A stretch of 64,000 bases of DNA. It comes from CAIMUM01 sp034429715. GTDB lineage: Bacteria > Chloroflexota > Dehalococcoidia > GIF9 > UBA5629. The notes under the pieces were generated by a model that was not told where the DNA came from, ran no database searches, and saw only the letters and a program-made list of their open reading frames with translations. Positions 33,174 to 41,786 of the stretch are shown here, one piece after another (position 1 is the first letter of the stretch; each line of letters begins with the position of its first letter). Position numbers and translations under genes: made by a program. Location of the stretch: assembly GCA_034429715.1 (NCBI GenBank), contig DAOUFR010000061.1:1-64000 (forward strand), read 5' to 3'.

Positions 33174-33665
33174 TCAGTCGGATATGTGGGCCAGGCCTTC
33201 CTTAAGCTTCATATATGTTGTCGCCAGGCCCTCGGAAAGAACTCGAGTATCTGCAACCACACTCATATAATTGTTGTCTCCGTTCCACCTGGGCACAATA
33301 TGCATGTGAATATGTCCTTCCAACCCGGCGCCTGCTACTCTACCGATGTTCATCCCGATATTGAAACCATCGGGTTTGATGGTCTGTGTCAGCAGTTTCA
33401 CGCAGAGTTGAATCAGCTCAAAGAGCCCTTTTGCCTCCCTGGCGTTCGCCTCGGTAATATTCGCAATATGCCGGTAAGGGGCCACCATCAAATGTCCGGG
33501 GGTATAGGGATAAGCGTTCAGTATGATAAAACCATATTTCCCTCGGTGGAGTATATAATTTTTCTTATCTGTTTTTTCAGCGGGCTTATCGCACAATATG
33601 CATCCGCCGCTTTTGTGTCCTCCCAGTATGTACTGCATACGCCACGGCGCCCATATTCGTTTCAT
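33174..33665 (-). CDS. HIT family nucleotide hydrolase/phosphorylase
   Basis: A 163-residue histidine-triad protein. The triad is in GLEGHIHMHIVPRWNGD, and CILC near residue 22 supplies zinc ligands together with a His in YILHRGKYGF. The TPGHLMVAPYRH segment is also conserved. It matches the bacterial/archaeal Ap4A phosphorylase-like branch in length. The gene converges with the trkA gene 7 bases away. Confidence 0.93.
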   Translation of the reverse strand: MKRIWAPWRMQYILGGHKSGGCILCDKPAEKTDKKNYILHRGKYGFIILNAYPYTPGHLMVAPYRHIANITEANAREAKGLFELIQLCVKLLTQTIKPDGFNIGMNIGRVAGAGLEGHIHMHIVPRWNGDNNYMSVVADTRVLSEGLATTYMKLKEGLAHISD

Positions 33666-33710
33666 TCGGTATATACCTCAAAAGTTAGTTTCAACATTGT
33701 AGCACGATTA

Positions 33711-33739
33711 TTGACTTTACTGCGCAAGATTGATATCTT
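33711..33739 (+). promoter_or_regulatory. Promoter of the HExxH protein gene
   Basis: TTGACT (33711-33716) and TATCTT (33734-33739) are spaced 17 bases. Initiation near 33746 would leave an untranslated leader of about 8 bases before ATG 33754. Confidence 0.55.
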
Positions 33740-33753
33740 TGTTTTATCCGGCT

Positions 33754-34608
33754 ATGGCATCGATCGACCTCAGCTATTTTTCGCGGGGAGACGTCTCAAG
33801 CAGTTTCAAGAAAGAAGTCTCCCAAGTCCTCAATGACTGCTACGGACGCTTTGCTGAAAAAGTCCCTTACAAAATCGAGATATATGCATTCGACAAGGAG
33901 GACAACCTCTCCAGCTTCCTGCGCGAAGAAAAATTCAAGCTCGGCCTATCTTTCAATACTGTGGATGACGCTTCCGCCTGTACTCACGAAGTGTTGCGAG
34001 GTTATCCCCGACTATTGCTCTGCCAGGAAAGGCTGCTGAAATACAGCAAGCAGGCCAGGGCAGGGGCGATGAGACACGAAGCGGCACATACAATACTGCA
34101 CGGTGCGCTGGAGTACAGTATTTTCCAGATTCCTGAGGATTGCCGCCATACGGCTACGATAAAAGGTATCGAAAACGAGAAACTTGAAGAGGTTTTTTTT
34201 CAATTATCGCTGGGTATCAAAGACTTCGAGGCGACCAGGTTCCTGATCCAGCATGATTTTATCAATTGCCAGTTCCACTACGCCATGGAGTGGATAAAAC
34301 CTGCTGAGGACGATAAAACAGCCTGGACCATCTCGCGGACGAACAGGCAAACAAAGTTCGTCTATGAGAGCGCATTGATGAGGCCGATACTTTTTACGGA
34401 CCCACTCCTTTCACTGCCGAAAACAAAGAAAGTGCCGGCAGAAATGCAATTACAGCTTAGTGTAAGGATGGAGCAGATGATCGCTCTGCTGGGTGAAGCC
34501 GAGGAAAACAAGGTGCTAAAAGTAGCCGGCTCGATTATTGAAACGCTGAGCGAGGATACGCACAATAACATTGATGCAGCTTTTCATCAACTTATGGGCT
34601 TGATCTAA
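33754..34608 (+). CDS. Putative zinc-metallopeptidase-like protein (HExxH), function unknown
   Basis: A 284-residue soluble protein with RHEAAHTILHGALEY near residue 110, matching the HExxH zinc site of gluzincin-like peptidases. A clear third ligand is not obvious, although E-rich segments (ENEKLEEVFFQLSLGIKDFE) lie downstream. No signal peptide or membrane segment is seen, so it would be cytoplasmic. Proteolysis is not demonstrated. ATG 33754 is taken since the TTG at 33730 lies within the promoter; no ribosome site is visible, so the message may be effectively leaderless. A metallo-beta-lactamase fold gene follows after 32 bases. Confidence 0.8.
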   Translation: MASIDLSYFSRGDVSSSFKKEVSQVLNDCYGRFAEKVPYKIEIYAFDKEDNLSSFLREEKFKLGLSFNTVDDASACTHEVLRGYPRLLLCQERLLKYSKQARAGAMRHEAAHTILHGALEYSIFQIPEDCRHTATIKGIENEKLEEVFFQLSLGIKDFEATRFLIQHDFINCQFHYAMEWIKPAEDDKTAWTISRTNRQTKFVYESALMRPILFTDPLLSLPKTKKVPAEMQLQLSVRMEQMIALLGEAEENKVLKVAGSIIETLSEDTHNNIDAAFHQLMGLI

Positions 34609-34640
34609 AAAGCATATATCTTCTTAATAAGCAGGTGGTT

Positions 34641-35366
34641 ATGCAGTATCACAAATCAGTCAGACTTCTGGACAATTTATACTGTTATGTTTGGTCCGGT
34701 ATGGGCAATAACTGTAACACATGCGTTTTAACCGGCGTTCTCAACGGAGACAAACCGCACGTGATCATCGATCCCGGGCACATAAGCAACGAGGCCGACG
34801 AGGACTGCCTGGGCAGCCTGAACCAATCCTTGAAGGCGGACCATATTCAACTGAAGGATATAGGTCTGATCATCAACACTCACAGCCACCCCGACCACTG
34901 TCAATCCAACGAGGAGATAATAAATATCAGCGGCGCAGCTGTGACCATGTCAGAGGAGGAAAACGCATTTAGAACAACCGCCGGGGATCGGATGTACACT
35001 ATGTTCGGCATGAGAGCCCCCAAATTTGATCCACTCTTTTTCCTGAAGGAGGGAGATGTCAAGCTGGGCAAAGATGATTTCAATATGCAGGTACTTCTAT
35101 GCCCCGGCCATTCGCCCGGATCGGTCTGCCTCTATCTACCTGACAGCAAAGTACTCATCACCGGCGATGTCGTCTTCTACATGAGTGTGGGCAGGACCGA
35201 CTTCCCCGGCGGGAGCACCAGATTGTTGCAAAAGAGCATAGAACGGCTATCAAAACTTGATGCGGAATTCCTGGTTCCGGGGCACAACACTGAGCCGAAC
35301 GGGGTGATGCGGGGCAGGGATATGATAAAGCGTAATTTCCAGGCGGTTAAAATGTTCTTCGAATAG
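34641..35366 (+). CDS. Metallo-beta-lactamase fold hydrolase
   Basis: A 241-residue MBL-fold protein with a canonical di-metal site: NTHSHPDHCQSN (HxHxDH), CPGHSPGSVCLYLP, ITGDVVFYM and VPGHN. The closest generic similarity is to glyoxalase II-like thioester hydrolases. GCAGGTGG before ATG 34641 is the ribosome site; the GTG at 34635 lies within it. It is followed 5 bases later by an unknown gene and is probably co-transcribed with it and with the HExxH protein upstream. Confidence 0.92.
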   Translation: MQYHKSVRLLDNLYCYVWSGMGNNCNTCVLTGVLNGDKPHVIIDPGHISNEADEDCLGSLNQSLKADHIQLKDIGLIINTHSHPDHCQSNEEIINISGAAVTMSEEENAFRTTAGDRMYTMFGMRAPKFDPLFFLKEGDVKLGKDDFNMQVLLCPGHSPGSVCLYLPDSKVLITGDVVFYMSVGRTDFPGGSTRLLQKSIERLSKLDAEFLVPGHNTEPNGVMRGRDMIKRNFQAVKMFFE

Positions 35367-35371
35367 CTTGG

Positions 35372-36052
35372 ATGACTATGGAAGCTGACGAGAAAATAAG
35401 ATCGGCTATTGAGAACACCCTGGTCCTGCGTCCGCCCAGACAGCAGCTGGCTACTTTCGGGATTACCAACGTCTATTATTACATGATCACCGAACTCATG
35501 CATGAGGTAAACGTAGTCAGGGAAGGGAGAGTAATAGCAGCAAGGCCCAAAATAGTTACACCCACTTACCTCATCAATGTTGAAGGCTTCAGCGGACCTG
35601 CCAGGCGTTTTATACAGATGGCTGCAGAGCAGAATCCGCATGAACCGGGCATTCTGTATTCGTATAAAAATGAAACGGGTGAGATGAATATCGTCTCAGA
35701 GCCGCTGGGTAATATCCTTGATAATATCAACAGGCGTATCGATAACCGCAACGATCCGCTCAGCGCGATCATCAAAGGGGTCGAGGAGTTGTGGGATGTT
35801 TCACTCATGAAATTTACATTTGAGCTCACGAGGACCTCGGCCTACCGCAATTTATCCGAGTTCTACGGCCGGGGCAGACTGGCGGCAGATAACCAGGGGG
35901 TCCCGCGGGATGCGCGCGAGAACATCGAAGAGCTTTTCGAGATGGCCGGAAAAGATCCCTCCTACGCGCCTGAGCTGGTTAGCGAGCTTCATCGCTGGAA
36001 CCTGTGGAGCGCATACCAGGACCGCTTTCTCAATCTCTTCAAGAGATCCTGA
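35372..36052 (+). CDS. Conserved-looking protein of unknown function
   Basis: A 226-residue soluble protein I do not recognise. The N-terminal half is mixed alpha/beta with LRPPRQQLATFGITNVYYYM and VIAARPKIVTPTYLINVEGF. The C-terminal half is helical and charged (IEELFEMAGKDPSYAPELVS, then ELHRWNLWSAYQDRFLNLF). No Cys-based metal site, signal peptide or membrane helix is present. The 5-base spacing after the MBL gene suggests a linked function or co-expression. Start codon choice between 35372 and 35378 is open. Confidence 0.8.
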   Translation: MTMEADEKIRSAIENTLVLRPPRQQLATFGITNVYYYMITELMHEVNVVREGRVIAARPKIVTPTYLINVEGFSGPARRFIQMAAEQNPHEPGILYSYKNETGEMNIVSEPLGNILDNINRRIDNRNDPLSAIIKGVEELWDVSLMKFTFELTRTSAYRNLSEFYGRGRLAADNQGVPRDARENIEELFEMAGKDPSYAPELVSELHRWNLWSAYQDRFLNLFKRS

Positions 36053-36091
36053 GATCCTATGTAGCCCCGGGCGCCGGTAACATTGTTCCTG

Positions 36092-36120
36092 TTGACAATA
36101 TTCAGAAAGCGTTATATATT
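36092..36120 (+). promoter_or_regulatory. Near-consensus promoter before the winged-helix gene
   Basis: TTGACA (36092-36097) and TATATT (36115-36120), spaced 17 bases. The best sigma-70-type match noticed in the window. Transcription would start near 36127. Confidence 0.8.
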
Positions 36121-36143
36121 ACTCGAGCTTACATAAAATATGA

Positions 36144-36443
36144 ATGAGAACACAGCCAGGCCGGCAAATGAATCAACGGCGGTCTAACATTGAAATAATC
36201 AGCGAAATGCTGAGGATTGGTGCTGAGGGGGCAGGCAAAACCGAGATCATGTACAGCGCCAATATGAGCTACAGGCAGTTGCAGAAATATCTTAAATTCA
36301 TGATGGCACAGGGCCTGATAGATCAGATCGAGGTTGGCAACCCATCGATTACCTTCATCGTTACCGAAAAAGGCCACGGCCTGCGGCGCAGTATTGAGAC
36401 CGTTTTAGAGGTCCTGAAATTCAACATAACGGAAGAAAAATAA
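36144..36443 (+). CDS. Winged-helix DNA-binding protein (HTH_45-like)
   Basis: A 99-residue protein with the look of archaeal-type winged-helix proteins (PF14947-like): RRSNIEIISEMLRIGAEGAG, then NMSYRQLQKYLKFMMAQGLI as recognition and wing helices, and SITFIVTEKGHGLRRSIETV as the wing and dimerisation helix. A later start at 36168 (MNQRRSN) with AGG upstream is possible. Likely a transcription regulator. It is first of a two-gene transcript with a ribbon-helix-helix-like protein and has a strong promoter. Confidence 0.87.
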   Translation: MRTQPGRQMNQRRSNIEIISEMLRIGAEGAGKTEIMYSANMSYRQLQKYLKFMMAQGLIDQIEVGNPSITFIVTEKGHGLRRSIETVLEVLKFNITEEK

Positions 36444-36460
36444 GATCGGAGGAGATGCGT

Positions 36461-36787
36461 ATGACGGAAAAAAGGATGCTGATATTGGATGCGGCTACGG
36501 TCAGGAAAATCGATGAGAACCGAGGTGACATGAGCGTCTCCGAGTTCATCAATATTCTTATCGACAGCCACCTGGACGAGCCCGCTGCCAGCCAGCAAAG
36601 CGACCTGGTCACCAAAGAGGAGTTTCACCATTTCGAGGAAGGGATCAGAGACCTCCTGCGGAGCTTCCTCGAGTTCTTCCTCAGCTATGGCCTCGAACTG
36701 GGTAAACAGCCTACCGACGGGGAATTGGATAAGTTAAGCTTCAAACTCCAGGGTTTGACCAAGTCCAGCAAGACCAAGAAACTGTAA
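36461..36787 (+). CDS. Ribbon-helix-helix-like small protein
   Basis: A 108-residue protein. The first 40 residues (KRMLILDAATVRKIDENRGD, then MSVSEFINILIDSHL) have the strand-helix-helix layout of ribbon-helix-helix DNA-binding domains. The remainder is acidic helices (EEGIRDLLRSFLEFFLSYGL) and a Lys-rich tail. GGAGGAG lies 6 bases before ATG 36461, so this start is preferred to 36455. It follows the winged-helix gene by 17 bases; the pair may co-regulate the same targets. The role is inferred from fold pattern only. Confidence 0.78.
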   Translation: MTEKRMLILDAATVRKIDENRGDMSVSEFINILIDSHLDEPAASQQSDLVTKEEFHHFEEGIRDLLRSFLEFFLSYGLELGKQPTDGELDKLSFKLQGLTKSSKTKKL

Positions 36788-36938
36788 TACAAGACGCGCG
36801 CAAGCAAGCCGGTCATTTAACCCCCCATTTATTCATCAAACTTCGTACGTGATGGAACTCTTTTCTAGAACATAATCTCTTCCAAATTCACTTTAATCGT
36901 GCCATAGTGTACCTGTTCATACATGACGGAGGTGAACT

Positions 36939-38609
36939 ATGCCTACGATTAAAGAGTTATTGCGCACGGGCCGCAGAGAGGAACTGTGGCAGATGTGCTG
37001 CGGTTTTCTTGACCTCAACATAGAGCAATTTATGTCAATCCAGAGAAGGCTGCTGCTTGAGCAGATCGAGCTTCTCAACCAGTCCAACCTCGGCAAGAAA
37101 ATAATGGGCGGCCTTGTCCCACAAGACATGGATGAATTCAGGAAGAGGGTGCCTCTTACGACTTATAAAGATTACTGTCCCGAGCTATCTGAAAAACAGG
37201 AAGACCAGCTTCCGGTAAAACCACTTCTCTGGCAGCATACTTCAGGCAGGGCGGTAGAATATCCATTTAAATGGGAAAGTATTAAGTGGGTCCCCATAAC
37301 TCCTGCGTATTGCCGAGAACTGGCTACGCTCGGCACTGCATGTGCCATTTTTGCCAGCTGCAAAGGCAAAGGCGACGTCTCAGCCATGAAGAAAAATCTG
37401 AAATACATTTATGCAGTTGCTCCAAGACCCTATACTTCCGGAACTTTTGCATATTTAGCTTCTACCGAGGTTGAAGGTATCAGTCTGCCTCCTCTCGAAC
37501 TGGCAGAGAAACTCTCCTTTGAGGAACGCATTGCCCTAAGCTTCAAACAAGCTCTATCTCAGGGATTTGATTTCTACTTTGGCGTGTCGGTAGCCCTGGT
37601 CGCCATCGGAGAAAGGATGGGACAACAGCTCGACAAAGTTGATGTCAAAGCTCTATTGAAGCAACCAAAAGCACTGATGCGCCTATCCAAGGGTTTAATT
37701 AAGAGCAAGCTTGCGGGTCGCAAGTTACAGCCAAAAGACCTGTGGAACGTGAAAGGAATAATGGGTAGCGGTACCGATGGTACTATTTTTAAGGATCTTA
37801 TTAAAGATACCTGGGGTAAATATCCGCTCAATACCTATGTCAGCACTGAAGCAGGAATAGTCGCTACTCAAACCTGGGATTATGGGAGCATGACTTTTAC
37901 TCCAAGTCTCAATTTCCTGGAGTTCATTCCGGAGGCTGAGTATTCCAGATGGCAAACAGATAAGTCGTACATACCAAAATGTGTGTTATTCGATGAATTG
38001 AAAGCGGGAGAAAAATACGAACTCGTAATCTCGAATTTCCATGGAGGACCTCTTATTCGCTATCGCACAGGCGACGTTATTAAAATAACCTCTATGAAAA
38101 ACAGCAGTTTGAATATCAGCTTACCGCAAATGGAGTTCGAGGGTAGGGTTGATGATATCATGGATATTGGCGGTTTTATCCGGCTCACAGAAAAAGTGAT
38201 CTGGCAGGCCGTAAGCGATGCAGGCGTACCCTACGTCGATTGGGCGGCACGCAGGGAGATGAGAAACAATCTTCCGATATTGCATCTATATGTCGAACTG
38301 AAAGATCAGGAATATGCAGATGGACAGAGTATTGCGAAAAGCGTCTATGCACAGTTGAAAAAAATGGATGAGGATTTCATGTATGGGAACGTTGAAGGCG
38401 TTTTAAACACCATGCCGATAGAGGTTACTCTGCTTCCAAGGGGGGCTTTTGATAACTACCTTTCTCTGCGCAAGGCAGAGGGAGCTGATCTGGCGCATTT
38501 GAAGCCCAAACATATCAATCCACCTGATAGGGAACTCGCAATTCTTACGAAGCAGCCGGCGGTCCCCCATGTCAGTAAGGTCACGGTTGGGGCACCATCT
38601 GCAAGCTAA
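36939..38609 (+). CDS. GH3-family acyl-adenylate-forming protein
   Basis: A 556-residue protein of the GH3 family, adenylating enzymes best known in plants, where they conjugate amino acids to auxin or jasmonate. FRKRVPLTTYKDYCPE, QHTSGRAVEYPFKW (the ATP-binding Ser/Thr-rich loop in degenerate form), and RYRTGDVIKITSM with GRVDDIMDIGG (C-terminal hinge) are family landmarks. The substrate is unknown. GGAGGTGAACT precedes the ATG. A strong terminator lies just downstream. It has its own transcript between regulator genes and the c-di-GMP protein. The 151 bases before it hold nothing I recognise. Confidence 0.88.
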   Translation: MPTIKELLRTGRREELWQMCCGFLDLNIEQFMSIQRRLLLEQIELLNQSNLGKKIMGGLVPQDMDEFRKRVPLTTYKDYCPELSEKQEDQLPVKPLLWQHTSGRAVEYPFKWESIKWVPITPAYCRELATLGTACAIFASCKGKGDVSAMKKNLKYIYAVAPRPYTSGTFAYLASTEVEGISLPPLELAEKLSFEERIALSFKQALSQGFDFYFGVSVALVAIGERMGQQLDKVDVKALLKQPKALMRLSKGLIKSKLAGRKLQPKDLWNVKGIMGSGTDGTIFKDLIKDTWGKYPLNTYVSTEAGIVATQTWDYGSMTFTPSLNFLEFIPEAEYSRWQTDKSYIPKCVLFDELKAGEKYELVISNFHGGPLIRYRTGDVIKITSMKNSSLNISLPQMEFEGRVDDIMDIGGFIRLTEKVIWQAVSDAGVPYVDWAARREMRNNLPILHLYVELKDQEYADGQSIAKSVYAQLKKMDEDFMYGNVEGVLNTMPIEVTLLPRGAFDNYLSLRKAEGADLAHLKPKHINPPDRELAILTKQPAVPHVSKVTVGAPSAS

Positions 38610-38627
38610 CAAGTAATACACTGACCA

Positions 38628-38662
38628 AAAGGGCAGCCTCAAGAAGGCTGCCCTTCTTTTTT
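38628..38662 (+). terminator. Rho-independent terminator of the GH3 gene
   Basis: GGGCAGCCT (38631-38639) pairs with AGGCTGCCC (38645-38653) around CAAGA, followed by TTCTTTTTT. An A-run before the stem could give weak function on the other strand. Confidence 0.92.
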
Positions 38663-38708
38663 ACCTCCCACTATCTACACCAGGCTGAGCATTGATAATA
38701 CAAACATC

Positions 38709-38758
38709 TTGACATTTTAAGTATGCACATTCATAATGAATCTATTCGTATTTACGAA
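38709..38758 (+). promoter_or_regulatory. Promoter with operator-like palindrome for the c-di-GMP protein
   Basis: TTGACA (38709-38714) and CATAAT (38732-38737), spaced 17 bases, place initiation near 38744. A perfect palindrome TTCGTA-TT-TACGAA (38745-38758) lies right at the start point. The ATG at 38736 falls within the -10 box, so translation probably begins at 38766. Confidence 0.65.
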
Positions 38759-38765
38759 ATACTAT

Positions 38766-41700
38766 ATGAATGTTCATTCTTTAATTCCTCTGCTGGCATC
38801 AATCGCATACATACCCCTCCTGATTTTGCTTTGTGCCAATCGGCCGTGGGACAAGCGAAAAAAGACGTTTGCGCTATTCCTTCTCTTCATAATGTTCTGG
38901 TGCTTCGGCGGCTTCCTGTTCCGAAGCGACTTTTTGGCCGATGAAAAAATTTATATAGCCAGAGCAGTCATGTGTTTTCTCACGTTGGGTGTCACTTCAA
39001 TGCACTATTTCTTAAGGACCTACTATGAAACCAAACCTGTAGGATTTCCTGTGGCATGGTTGTTGACAGGGCTCTCACTTATCTTGATACTCGCATTTAT
39101 TCCTGAGAATGTTATTAAAGACGTAAGTTATAAACCTGTATACGGTGTCTGGATCATCCCGCTTACAATATATGGATTTGGTCTGTTGTCCAGGGATATT
39201 TATTTACTAACGAAGAAGCTTCAATCAATTATCGATCCGGTTTTTCGCAATCAGATTTTCTACCTCATATTGGGAATGTCAATTTCAATAATTTTTGTTT
39301 GTTTTTCCTTCATAGAAATAGGGCAGGAAATCCCTATTACACAAATTGGTAATTTCCTGACCGCTCTGATTCTAACTTACGCAGTAATTCGACACCAGTT
39401 AATGGACCTGCGTCTGGTATTACGTCGTGGATTAATCGCACTGTCCATGGTGGCAATTAGCGCAGGTGTTTATCTGTTGCTATATCTGGCAAGCCAATTT
39501 CTATTTCATATTGAAATTGTTAGCACAAGTTTTATTTTCGGCCTGGTTGTTGCGCTCACCATAGCTTTCATAGTTTTCAATTTAAGGCATGTAATAGAAA
39601 GTAGAATAGATAAGCTGTTCTACGGCGATAGCTATAGTTACCGTCAGTCACTAAATGATTTTGTCCGAAATCGCATAAAGGGAGTTATAAATCTGGATGA
39701 TCTGGGCAATGACCTCCTCGCATTATTGTGTGGCGCGTTCGCGTGCAGGCAATCCTTACTATTGCTCCCACAAGAGGACTCAAAGGATTTCTATATTAAG
39801 TATTGCTCACCCTATACAAATGACATTCCCCCATTGGTTATTAGTAGTGATAGTCCTATTATCACTTTACTGAAAAGAGATAATACATATTTACCCAAAG
39901 AAAAACTCGATACGTTACCCGAATTAAAGGGACTCTGGAAAGAGGAACGGGATAATATCCTGAATATTAATGCACAATTATTCCTTCCAATAAATAGCCG
40001 CGGGACGGTTGTCGGAATACTCGTACTAAGCGAAAAACTAAATAAACGAAGATATACGCTGGAAGATATCAACCTCGCTGAAAGAATAGTCAGGGATATC
40101 GCTACCAGTCTGGAAAAAGAATACCTGCAGGACCAGTTGCGCAAGCGCGAGCAGGAGTTATCTCTCGTCAACCAATTGTCAGCGGTGATCTCATCCAGCC
40201 TCAATATACAGGATGTCTACGACGCTTTTGCAGATGAACTGCAGGAAGTGGTTGAGGCAGACTACACTGCGATCTGCCTGATTGAGGAAAACGAGATATA
40301 TTTTGCCGCAGTATCGTCCGATGTCGGCTCTGCATGGAACACGGGGCAAAAAATACCCCTGCCCGGCACCACTGCTGAATGGGTCTTCCTCAACAAGCGT
40401 TCATTCTATGAACGCGACCTTTCCCAGAGCAGCAGATTCTGGACCGGAGAAGACCACGCCAAACGCGGGATCAAATCGATACTTTATCTGCCTCTCGTAA
40501 ATAAGGGAGTGGTGATAGGAGTTTTGCTGGTCGGAAGCAAGAAGGCTGCGGCTTATAGCCCCGAGCAGACGATCTTGCTCGAGCACCTTGCATCACAGAT
40601 TGCAGCTCCCATTGAAAACAGCCGCCTCTTTACCAAATCGGAGGAGATTGCGCGCATCGACGGTATCACCGAGCTTTTCAACCGCCGCCATTTCGACGAA
40701 AGGATGCGCGAGGAGATAGACCGCCACTCGAGATACGGTGATATCCTCTCGATATTGCTGATCGATCTGGATAACTTCAAGAAATACAACGATACATTCG
40801 GACACCTTGCCGGCGATCGACTCCTGGTCCAGGCAGCCGGAATAATAAAAAGCTCCATAAGGTCATCGGACCAGGCTTTCAGGTATGGAGGAGATGAATT
40901 TGCGGTGATACTCCCTAACTCTTCCACCATGGACTCCTTCAGCGTTGCCGAGCGCATGCGCGAGAGGATAGCTGAAGCAATGGCAGCGCGGCAGCTCGAT
41001 ATATCGGTCAGCATCGGGGTCGCATCCTGGCCTGGCGACGGGAGTACACTTGATGAGCTTTGTTACGCGGCCGATATGGCGCTCTACTATGCCAAGCGTA
41101 CAGGGCAGAATAGGACGTCTATAGCATCGCGCACTCTTTTCTCACTTAATGAGCCCAGCGTCAGCGTAAATTCGGAAGCAGAAGTACTGAGCACCATATA
41201 TGCGCTGGCGGCGACACTGGAGGCGAGGGATAAATTTACCTACGGTCATTCACGCCGTGTAAGCCGTTATGCTGTTGCCGTAGCAGAAAAACTGAACCTG
41301 GCGCCGGAACAGGTGACACTGGTCAGCGCGGCAGCGCTCCTGCACGATATCGGGAAAGTGGGCATACCGGACAGCGTGCTCAACAAAAGCGAGAAACTGC
41401 TGGATGAGGAGTGGGAATTGCTAAAGCAGCACCCCCGACTATCAGCTACTATTGTGGGGCACGTCCCGAGCCTGAGCGCCTGCCTGGCTGCCGTAAAGCA
41501 CCACCATGAGCGATGGGACGGCAAGGGTTACCCGGCAGGACTGAAAGGAGAGACGATCCCCATTGAAGCGCGCATACTGTGCGTTACCGATGCATTCGAG
41601 GCCATGATATCGGAGCGGCCTTATCGCTCGGCACTTACTTTCAAGCAGGCCATCGCCGAAATGGAAAAATGCGCCGGCACGCAATTCGATCCTAATATCG

Positions 41701-41786
41701 TCAGGATCTTTATACCGATAGTGCTTTCAACAGCGCCCGATGATATCGAGCTCGAGATGCAACGGGTCCGCCAGGAGACCGATTAA
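38766..41786 (+). CDS. Membrane sensor with GAF, GGDEF and HD-GYP domains (c-di-GMP turnover)
   Basis: A large sensor of about 1,006 residues. The first 270 residues hold seven or eight membrane helices, like the 7TM histidine-kinase-type sensor region. Two GAF-like domains follow (about 310-450 and 470-625). A GGDEF domain has RYGGDEFAVILP intact, and RSSD five residues upstream is a product-inhibition I-site. The C-terminal HD-GYP domain has HDIGKVGIPD and HHHERWDGKGYPAGLKG. It may both make and degrade c-di-GMP, switched by ligand or redox signals. The frame opens at 38736, but that ATG lies in the promoter; 38766 is preferred. Confidence 0.95.
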   Translation: MNVHSLIPLLASIAYIPLLILLCANRPWDKRKKTFALFLLFIMFWCFGGFLFRSDFLADEKIYIARAVMCFLTLGVTSMHYFLRTYYETKPVGFPVAWLLTGLSLILILAFIPENVIKDVSYKPVYGVWIIPLTIYGFGLLSRDIYLLTKKLQSIIDPVFRNQIFYLILGMSISIIFVCFSFIEIGQEIPITQIGNFLTALILTYAVIRHQLMDLRLVLRRGLIALSMVAISAGVYLLLYLASQFLFHIEIVSTSFIFGLVVALTIAFIVFNLRHVIESRIDKLFYGDSYSYRQSLNDFVRNRIKGVINLDDLGNDLLALLCGAFACRQSLLLLPQEDSKDFYIKYCSPYTNDIPPLVISSDSPIITLLKRDNTYLPKEKLDTLPELKGLWKEERDNILNINAQLFLPINSRGTVVGILVLSEKLNKRRYTLEDINLAERIVRDIATSLEKEYLQDQLRKREQELSLVNQLSAVISSSLNIQDVYDAFADELQEVVEADYTAICLIEENEIYFAAVSSDVGSAWNTGQKIPLPGTTAEWVFLNKRSFYERDLSQSSRFWTGEDHAKRGIKSILYLPLVNKGVVIGVLLVGSKKAAAYSPEQTILLEHLASQIAAPIENSRLFTKSEEIARIDGITELFNRRHFDERMREEIDRHSRYGDILSILLIDLDNFKKYNDTFGHLAGDRLLVQAAGIIKSSIRSSDQAFRYGGDEFAVILPNSSTMDSFSVAERMRERIAEAMAARQLDISVSIGVASWPGDGSTLDELCYAADMALYYAKRTGQNRTSIASRTLFSLNEPSVSVNSEAEVLSTIYALAATLEARDKFTYGHSRRVSRYAVAVAEKLNLAPEQVTLVSAAALLHDIGKVGIPDSVLNKSEKLLDEEWELLKQHPRLSATIVGHVPSLSACLAAVKHHHERWDGKGYPAGLKGETIPIEARILCVTDAFEAMISERPYRSALTFKQAIAEMEKCAGTQFDPNIVRIFIPIVLSTAPDDIELEMQRVRQETD

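Noticed and set aside
33186..33836. 216-codon plus-strand frame over the HIT gene
   Set aside because: It is antisense to the HIT protein and runs into the real HExxH gene in another frame.
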